A stretch of 64,000 nucleotides of DNA from Leptospira perolatii (lineage in GTDB: Bacteria > Spirochaetota > Leptospiria > Leptospirales > Leptospiraceae), in NCBI RefSeq assembly GCF_002811875.1, contig NZ_NPDZ01000005.1, positions 62,001-126,000 of the forward strand, given 5' to 3'. Position 1 is the first letter of the stretch; every line of letters starts with the position of its first letter. Shown piece after piece: positions 58,747 to 64,000 of the stretch. The notes under the pieces were generated by a model. It made no database searches. It was not told where the DNA came from and was given only the letters and a program-made list of their open reading frames with translations. The position numbers and the translations under genes are program-made.

Positions 58747-61473
58747 ATGATCCAGAAAGTTCTACGCATTCTATTTGGTAGCAAATACGAGAGGGATCTC
58801 AAGCGTCTTATTCCGATCGTGAAGGAAATCAATTCTTGGGAAGAAAAAATCCAGAACCTGAGCGATTCCGAACTCTCCGCTCAAACCCAAAAATTCAAGG
58901 ATAGGCTCCAGAACGGAGAAACCCTAGACCAGATCCTTCCGGAAGCATTCGCAACAGTTAGAGAGGTTTCGGTTCGTAGACTCGGGATGAGGCATTTCGA
59001 TGTACAAATGATGGGCGGGATAGCTCTTCACTGGGGAAATATTTCCGAGATGAAGACAGGAGAAGGGAAGACTCTTACTTCTACCTTGGCTGTGTATTTG
59101 AATTCTCTCGCCGGAAAGGGTGTACACTTAGTTACGGTGAACGACTATTTGGCGAGAAGGGACGCCAATTGGATGAAACCGATTTACGATTTTCTAAACT
59201 TAAGCGTCGGAATCATCCAGCATGATATGGAGCACGAGGATAGAAAGAAAGCATACTCTGCGGATATCACTTATGGAACCAACAACGAGTACGGATTCGA
59301 TTATTTGAGAGATAATATGGTGACTCATTTGGATCATAAAGTCCAAAGAGGTCATTTCTTTGCAATTGTGGATGAGGTCGATTCCATCCTGATCGACGAA
59401 GCTAGGACTCCTCTCATCATCTCCGGACCGTCAGACGAATCTACGGATAAGTATGTACGAATCGATAAAATCATTCCGAAGCTCATTGAGGGAGAGGACT
59501 TTGAAAAGGACGAAAAAGCTAGAAACGTTCTTTTGACCGAAAGGGGAGTCGCTCACGTTGAGGAAATTCTAAGCATAGATAATTTATATGCTCCGCAAAA
59601 CGTGGATTTGGTGCACCACGTACACCAGGCCCTGAAAGCTCATAAGATTTTTCAGAGAGATGTAGACTACGTAGTGCAGAACGGAGAAGTCATCATTGTA
59701 GATGAGTTCACAGGAAGGTTAATGCCGGGGAGAAGATACTCCGACGGTCTTCACCAGGCGCTCGAAGCCAAGGAAGCGGTACAAATCGCAAGGGAATCTC
59801 AGACGCTAGCGAGCATTACCTTTCAGAACTATTTCAGGCTCTACGAAAAGCTTTCCGGAATGACCGGTACTGCGGATACAGAGGCTGAAGAATTCCATAA
59901 AATTTACCATCTAGATGTAATCGTGATCCCGCCGAATCTTCCGGTGCAAAGGATCGATAACGCGGACAGAGTCTATCGCACCGAAAAGGAAAAATTCACT
60001 GCGATTCTAAAAGAAATAGAGGAGCTGCAATCTAGAAAACAGCCTGCCTTGGTCGGAACAATCTCGATCGAAAAGTCAGAAGTACTCTCCAAAATCCTAG
60101 CCCAGGCTGGAATTTCCCATAATGTATTGAATGCGAAATTCCATGAAAAAGAGGCCGAGATCATCGCAAACGCCGGGAAGCCGGGAGCTGTGACCATTGC
60201 CACGAACATGGCTGGTCGAGGCACCGATATCGTGTTAGGCGGGGCACAGTTGTACAGAGAAAATCTGGAATCATGGGTAGAGTCTGATCGCCATGTTCAG
60301 GAATTCAAAGAAGCAGCTCTCCGACTAGACTTTGATCGAGCAGAATCCATCGCCGATAATCTAGACTCTCAAAGTAAAAAGAGCAGAGCCAAGGAAATCC
60401 TAACTTCTGCAAAAATCTGGCAAAAAAATCACGAGGAAGTTTTGGGCGCCGGTGGTTTGCATATCTTAGGAACCGAGAGACACGAAGCTAGAAGGATAGA
60501 CAATCAGCTCAGAGGTCGCTCGGGTAGGCAAGGGGATCCTGGCTCCAGCCGTTTTTATCTTTCTCTCCAGGACGACCTAATGCGTATCTTCGGATCAGAT
60601 AGGATCGCAGGAATCATGGAAAGGCTCAAAATGCCGGAAGGCCAAGAGATCGAACACACCATGGTTTCGAATGCGATCGCTAGGGCTCAGAAAAGGGTAG
60701 AAGGACACAACTTCGATATCAGAAAACATCTATTAGAATATGATGATGTGATGAATCGACAAAGGATCGTGATCTACAAAATGAGAAACGAGGTCCTGGA
60801 AAACAAGGACGTGACCGGTCTTGTCAAAGGATTCATCGAAGAAATTTTGGAAGCTCAAATCCTCGCTACCTGCGAAGGCGGAAATCCGAATGGTTGGGAA
60901 GTCGAAAGTCTAAAAGAATGGTTCACCGGAATGGGGCTGCCTTGGGAAATCGATTTCGAGGAAGTAAAAAAGAGCAAGAATGCACAGCTCTATCTATTCG
61001 ACAGATTGAATGAGATCATCCAGAAATTCTATCTGGAAAAAGTGGATCGGATCGGCTCCGAGGTTTGGAAAGTTCTAGAAAGGAATATTTTCTTAGACAT
61101 TCTAGACCACAGATGGAAGGAACACCTTTATTCCATGGACCATCTTAGAGAAGGGATCTGGACTGTAGGCTACGGAGAAAAAAATCCACTCGTTGAGTAC
61201 AAGTTACAAGGGTTCAGAATCTTTGACCAAGCCATCGATAACATGAAGAATGAGATCGTAAGCTTTCTGCTCCGAGTAGAAGTAACCGAGAAAACCCAGG
61301 TTCCGGAAGAAAAGAAAGAATATAAGAAGATCGGCCAGGAATTGACGGGCGGATTCCAGGAATTGCAGGGAAAAAGTTCTGGGAGTCAGTCAAGCGAAGC
61401 TACCAAGGCACTGCCTGTCGCCAGTGGCGGCGGTGGATCTGAAAGAAAAACCAGCCGCAGAAGAAAGCGCTAA
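58747..61473 (+). CDS. secA: Preprotein translocase ATPase SecA
   Basis: SecA drives protein export through SecYEG. The 908-residue protein has Walker [25 protein letters not shown] (DEAD-like), the PPXD region, [46 protein letters not shown] (cut) and the helical scaffold. The usual C-terminal zinc/SecB-binding motif with CxCxSxxxxxxCH is absent; the tail ends in a Gly/Ser/Arg-rich stretch, so SecB or lipid contact must differ. ATG 58747 has a weak ribosome-binding site. It is a single gene with 90 bp upstream. Confidence 0.96.
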   Translation: MIQKVLRILFGSKYERDLKRLIPIVKEINSWEEKIQNLSDSELSAQTQKFKDRLQNGETLDQILPEAFATVREVSVRRLGMRHFDVQMMGGIALHWGNISEMKTGEGKTLTSTLAVYLNSLAGKGVHLVTVNDYLARRDANWMKPIYDFLNLSVGIIQHDMEHEDRKKAYSADITYGTNNEYGFDYLRDNMVTHLDHKVQRGHFFAIVDEVDSILIDEARTPLIISGPSDESTDKYVRIDKIIPKLIEGEDFEKDEKARNVLLTERGVAHVEEILSIDNLYAPQNVDLVHHVHQALKAHKIFQRDVDYVVQNGEVIIVDEFTGRLMPGRRYSDGLHQALEAKEAVQIARESQTLASITFQNYFRLYEKLSGMTGTADTEAEEFHKIYHLDVIVIPPNLPVQRIDNADRVYRTEKEKFTAILKEIEELQSRKQPALVGTISIEKSEVLSKILAQAGISHNVLNAKFHEKEAEIIANAGKPGAVTIATNMAGRGTDIVLGGAQLYRENLESWVESDRHVQEFKEAALRLDFDRAESIADNLDSQSKKSRAKEILTSAKIWQKNHEEVLGAGGLHILGTERHEARRIDNQLRGRSGRQGDPGSSRFYLSLQDDLMRIFGSDRIAGIMERLKMPEGQEIEHTMVSNAIARAQKRVEGHNFDIRKHLLEYDDVMNRQRIVIYKMRNEVLENKDVTGLVKGFIEEILEAQILATCEGGNPNGWEVESLKEWFTGMGLPWEIDFEEVKKSKNAQLYLFDRLNEIIQKFYLEKVDRIGSEVWKVLERNIFLDILDHRWKEHLYSMDHLREGIWTVGYGEKNPLVEYKLQGFRIFDQAIDNMKNEIVSFLLRVEVTEKTQVPEEKKEYKKIGQELTGGFQELQGKSSGSQSSEATKALPVASGGGGSERKTSRRRKR

Positions 61474-61579
61474 AAGAAATAGATCTTCAGAGTCTTTAAC
61501 GGGACGTATTTTCTTGAAGAAATGTACGGAGCTTGTCCTTTTTTATTAGGATAAAGTGAAACTTTTTACTTTAGGGAAC

Positions 61580-61624
61580 GCTAAAATAGTCCATTTTTGG
61601 AAAAAAATTTTAGCATGCATGCTA
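61580..61624. promoter_or_regulatory. Overlapping palindromes upstream of the efflux operon
   Basis: TAGCATGCATGCTA at 61611-61624 is a perfect 14-bp palindrome. It overlaps an 8-bp inverted repeat, GCTAAAAT (61580-61587) and ATTTTAGC (61607-61614), that also encloses TCCA/TGGA. The gap 61474-61768 contains no other gene. Operator for a metal- or efflux-responsive regulator is inferred from position; no regulator gene is visible. Confidence 0.4.
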
Positions 61625-61768
61625 CTTTTCGTTTATTCTCGAGATAGTACAAAATAATAAGCCTTTTTAAGTTTCCGGTTTAGAAATTCTTAGAAAGAGG
61701 AATTTGCCGGGCTCTCCGACCAAGATAGGTTGACTGTTCGTGCTAGGCTTATTTTGCTGGCTAATTAG

Positions 61769-62128
61769 ATGAGACGTTCTCTCTACTTACTTTTGATTTG
61801 GTTGCAAGTGGCAGTTATTGCTACTTCTTCTACGTTGGACGTCTTCGATCATGCAGACTGGGCAAAGGCGTATACTGACGCCTCTAGCAAAAAAGTGGCC
61901 CACGCTGCGATTGAATCAAATCTTAGGGGCTCTGAAAAGTTCATACTTTCCTTTATGAGGGAAAGAGACAACCGCCCATTTGAAATTCAAGCTACTTTGG
62001 ATTCTGGATATCCTTGGTCTCCTCGTTCTTATTCATCTTCTCTTTCCTTTGTAAGAAAAAGTTCCTATCGTAACAGTGTCGTATCTTTCCTGTTAGTGGA
62101 TCTTCCTCCCCCTTCTATCCAAGCATAA
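61769..62128 (+). CDS. Small exported protein of unknown function (119 aa)
   Basis: This protein has an N-terminal hydrophobic segment (SLYLLLIWLQVAVIATSS) that is probably a signal peptide and a Ser-rich mature part with no family I recognise. It has no Cys-rich metal motif. It precedes the TolC-family gene by 126 bp, in the same direction, and may be the first gene of the efflux operon. It could instead be an unrelated small gene. The start ATG 61769 has no strong Shine-Dalgarno. Confidence 0.5.
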   Translation: MRRSLYLLLIWLQVAVIATSSTLDVFDHADWAKAYTDASSKKVAHAAIESNLRGSEKFILSFMRERDNRPFEIQATLDSGYPWSPRSYSSSLSFVRKSSYRNSVVSFLLVDLPPPSIQA

Positions 62129-62254
62129 GCTATAAAGCGGATCGATTTTTGACGGTTCCGTTTTTCGCAAATCGAAAATTGTAAGAATCGTCTAGAGTGA
62201 ATTTCGCGGCTCGAAATGTACCGTGAAAATATAAATAAGTAAACTGGTAACCAA

Positions 62255-63691
62255 ATGAAGAAAAATGTGTTAGCTCTCCTGCTTACGACTGCATGCTTTC
62301 AGTTTGTATACGGAGAAACCGAAACCTCGAGCGGTATGACGCAACCTACTAAGTCTCCGTATTCGGAAGTTCCTAGCACTTCTATCGATTCTTCAACTTA
62401 TAGTCAACCGGCGGAAGCCGACGCAAAAACGGAAATTTCCATTTCGCTGACAAAGGCAGAGGAGCACCTGTGGAAAAATAACCTCCTGTTGCTCGCAGCC
62501 AAATATGATATCGATGCGAGAAAGGCCGGTATCGAACAAGCAGGATTGTACGCGAATCCGAATATCTTCGTGGACCAGAATATTTTCGCGGAGCCGACGC
62601 AGAGATACTTTGACTTTTCCAGATCAGGGCAGAGTATGGTTCAGCTCCAGCAGTTATTTCTGTTAGGCGGTAAGATCGGAAAACGAATTCGAGTAGCAGA
62701 GCTAAATGCGAAGATCGGTGAACAAGAGTTCTATGATCTTGCTCGAGAGCTTCTTATGAAGCTAAGAAAGACGTTTTACTTCATCCATTACTATAAACAG
62801 GCAATTTTATTCTATAATGGAAGTGTGGATGCTTTAGAAAAAACTGTGAACTCCGCGGAGCAAGCCTATAAGCGCAGGGCAGTTTTACAATCAGAGGTTC
62901 TTCGTCTAAAGGCTTTATTATTTTTTCTTAAAAAGGAAAGAGAAGATCTTAAAATTCGAGTTCTGGAAAAAGAGGCGGATTTACGAGTACTTCTAAACGA
63001 ACCAGCTTTTCTGCCCCAAACGATTAGTTTCTTACCAGTCTTGGACGAGGGTTTCGTAGAGAATTTGGACCCTATGAAACTGAAGCTGGAAGACATGATT
63101 CAGAAAGCCAGGGAATATAGACCTGACCTAAAGAAAGCTGTCCAGGCCCTAAGATTTGAAGAAGCGAATCTAGAATTACAACACGCGAACGCGATTCCGG
63201 ATCTTGCCTTCGGTCCCGCATACAACAGAGGAGGAACTGCATTCCAAAACTATTGGGGTGTTACCGCCCAGTTGAATATTCCTATCTTTGATAGAAACCA
63301 GGGAAACATCAAGGCGGCGGAAAAGGCCATTCTGGTGAAGAAGCAAGAACTCAAGAATACGATCCTGGAAGTGGAAAACGAAGTAAACGTATCTTTAGCC
63401 GCTGCGAAGGCGAAAGACTCCTTGTACAAAAAATTCAGAAACACTTATATCAAGGATTATGCGGATCTTGCACAGGATATGATCGAAAGTTACGAAAAAC
63501 GTTATATTTCAATATTAGAATTTGCTGATTTCTTTGAAACATACAGATCGAGCACGGTAGAGATGCTGAGGTTGCAAACGGATCGAATGGAAGCGATCGA
63601 AGGCGTAAATTACTCTGTGGGTACCGGAGTATTTCTACAAAATCAAAAAGATTCGAATAAATCTGAGAATGGAACTGGAGGATTAAAATGA
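62255..63691 (+). CDS. TolC-family outer-membrane efflux channel (CzcC/CusC-like)
   Basis: The 478-residue protein has a signal peptide (cleavage near residue 21) and the all-helical outer-membrane factor fold. Repeated long helices with [17 protein letters not shown] and [22 protein letters not shown] (core) are typical, with the TolC-like [18 protein letters not shown] stretch. It forms the outer-membrane exit of a tripartite RND or metal efflux pump. The next gene encodes the periplasmic adaptor and overlaps by four bases. Export of heavy metals (Czc/Cus type) is inferred from the family, not proven. Ser-rich N-terminal linker of about 30 residues. Confidence 0.86.
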   Translation: MKKNVLALLLTTACFQFVYGETETSSGMTQPTKSPYSEVPSTSIDSSTYSQPAEADAKTEISISLTKAEEHLWKNNLLLLAAKYDIDARKAGIEQAGLYANPNIFVDQNIFAEPTQRYFDFSRSGQSMVQLQQLFLLGGKIGKRIRVAELNAKIGEQEFYDLARELLMKLRKTFYFIHYYKQAILFYNGSVDALEKTVNSAEQAYKRRAVLQSEVLRLKALLFFLKKEREDLKIRVLEKEADLRVLLNEPAFLPQTISFLPVLDEGFVENLDPMKLKLEDMIQKAREYRPDLKKAVQALRFEEANLELQHANAIPDLAFGPAYNRGGTAFQNYWGVTAQLNIPIFDRNQGNIKAAEKAILVKKQELKNTILEVENEVNVSLAAAKAKDSLYKKFRNTYIKDYADLAQDMIESYEKRYISILEFADFFETYRSSTVEMLRLQTDRMEAIEGVNYSVGTGVFLQNQKDSNKSENGTGGLK

Positions 63692-64000
63692 AGATCCCTG
63701 TCAAAAAAAGAACTCTGATACTATTGATCATTTCGGGAGCTGTTTTCTTTACGCTTCTCGCAGTTACTGCATTCGGAAATGGGAAGAAGACCTTGGCTGT
63801 CCCTCCTAGCAAGCCGATCGTGAAAGACGGCGGAGAGAGGATCGAATTTAAGGAAGGTGCTCCCGGTCTAGACATTATCAAGGCGGTTCAGATAGGAAAT
63901 TCGGCTGAATTCGTCACAGTAGAAGCTCCCGCGAGGTTGATCGCATCGACTGCGCCGTCTGTAAACAACGGAGAAAGGATCATACTATTTGAATCTGCAG
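63688..64000 (+). CDS. RND efflux periplasmic adaptor (membrane fusion protein), N-terminus only
   Basis: The frame starts at ATG 63688 after GGAGGATTAAA and overlaps the TolC-family stop (ATGA). About 104 residues are in the window, beginning with a membrane anchor ([18 protein letters not shown]). The lipoyl/beta-barrel-like start then follows ([16 protein letters not shown]). It should link the inner-membrane RND pump to the TolC-like channel. The rest, and presumably the RND pump gene, lie beyond base 64000. Family is assigned from position and the N-terminal pattern. Confidence 0.7.
   Translation, partial: MKIPVKKRTLILLIISGAVFFTLLAVTAFGNGKKTLAVPPSKPIVKDGGERIEFKEGAPGLDIIKAVQIGNSAEFVTVEAPARLIASTAPSVNNGERIILFESA

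Overview
The window reads as chromosomal DNA of a spirochaete of the genus Leptospira or a close relative. This is inferred from several features: periplasmic-flagellum genes with a spirochaete-style extra FliG, lipoproteins with spirochaete-like lipoboxes, genus-typical proteins of unknown function, a moderate AT bias, and mostly housekeeping gene content. I see no prophage, CRISPR array, rRNA operon or intact insertion sequence.

Layout. 1-4.7 kb: a leftward flagellar export/basal-body operon (fliF-fliG-fliH-fliI, fliI cut by the window edge). 4.9-7.5 kb: rightward trmH, a DUF4349 membrane protein and an SGNH-fold lipoprotein. 7.5-11.6 kb: a leftward envelope operon (LtaS-like sulfatase-fold enzyme, NeuB-type sialic-acid-family synthase, discoidin-M23 peptidase). 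11.7-15.4 kb: leftward aarF-feoA-feoB with ATGA overlaps. 15.6-20.1 kb: an orphan XPB-N-like winged-helix protein, a small protein, a metallophosphoesterase and a TPR protein. 20.5-22.7 kb: ilvB-ilvN behind a structured leader. 22.8-24.3 kb: a small GNAT two-gene module resembling a toxin-antitoxin pair, a gene-poor stretch and a lipoprotein. 24.4-28.2 kb: hemW-nagZ and a GDSL esterase. 28.2-34.7 kb: a molybdopterin oxidoreductase and molybdenum-cofactor genes (moeB-rhodanese, moaA, moaD, moaE, mobA). 34.8-38.1 kb: tRNA-Gly, tig, clpP, clpX. 38.2-40.4 kb: leftward tatA, tatC and a HAMP/degenerate-PP2C protein. 40.5-47.2 kb: rightward small proteins, thioredoxin, a metallo-beta-lactamase/cyclic-nucleotide-binding fusion, an acyl-CoA dehydrogenase, an outer-membrane protein and a double-ACT protein. 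47.2-51.5 kb: leftward MFS transporter, phasin-like protein, bifunctional nuclease and alpha/beta hydrolase. 51.6-52.2 kb: a GC-rich hairpin element and a tRNA-Met with a decayed tandem copy. 52.2-57.3 kb: leftward membrane proteins, HEAT protein, response regulator, DUF115/Maf-like protein and an acidic protein. 57.3-64 kb: redox lipoprotein, glutamine amidotransferase, secA and the start of a metal/RND efflux operon (TolC-family protein, adaptor).

The most noteworthy signals are these: a FliG whose torque-helix charges are almost all replaced; an MBL-plus-two-cNMP-domain fusion; a GNAT/51-residue two-gene module with a 7-bp inverted repeat upstream; a tandem decayed tRNA-Met with further 3'-end fragments; probable non-AUG (ATT) starts for two neighbouring genes; and palindromes upstream of the efflux operon. 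All calls are from reading the sequence and from memory of protein families. No database search was run.
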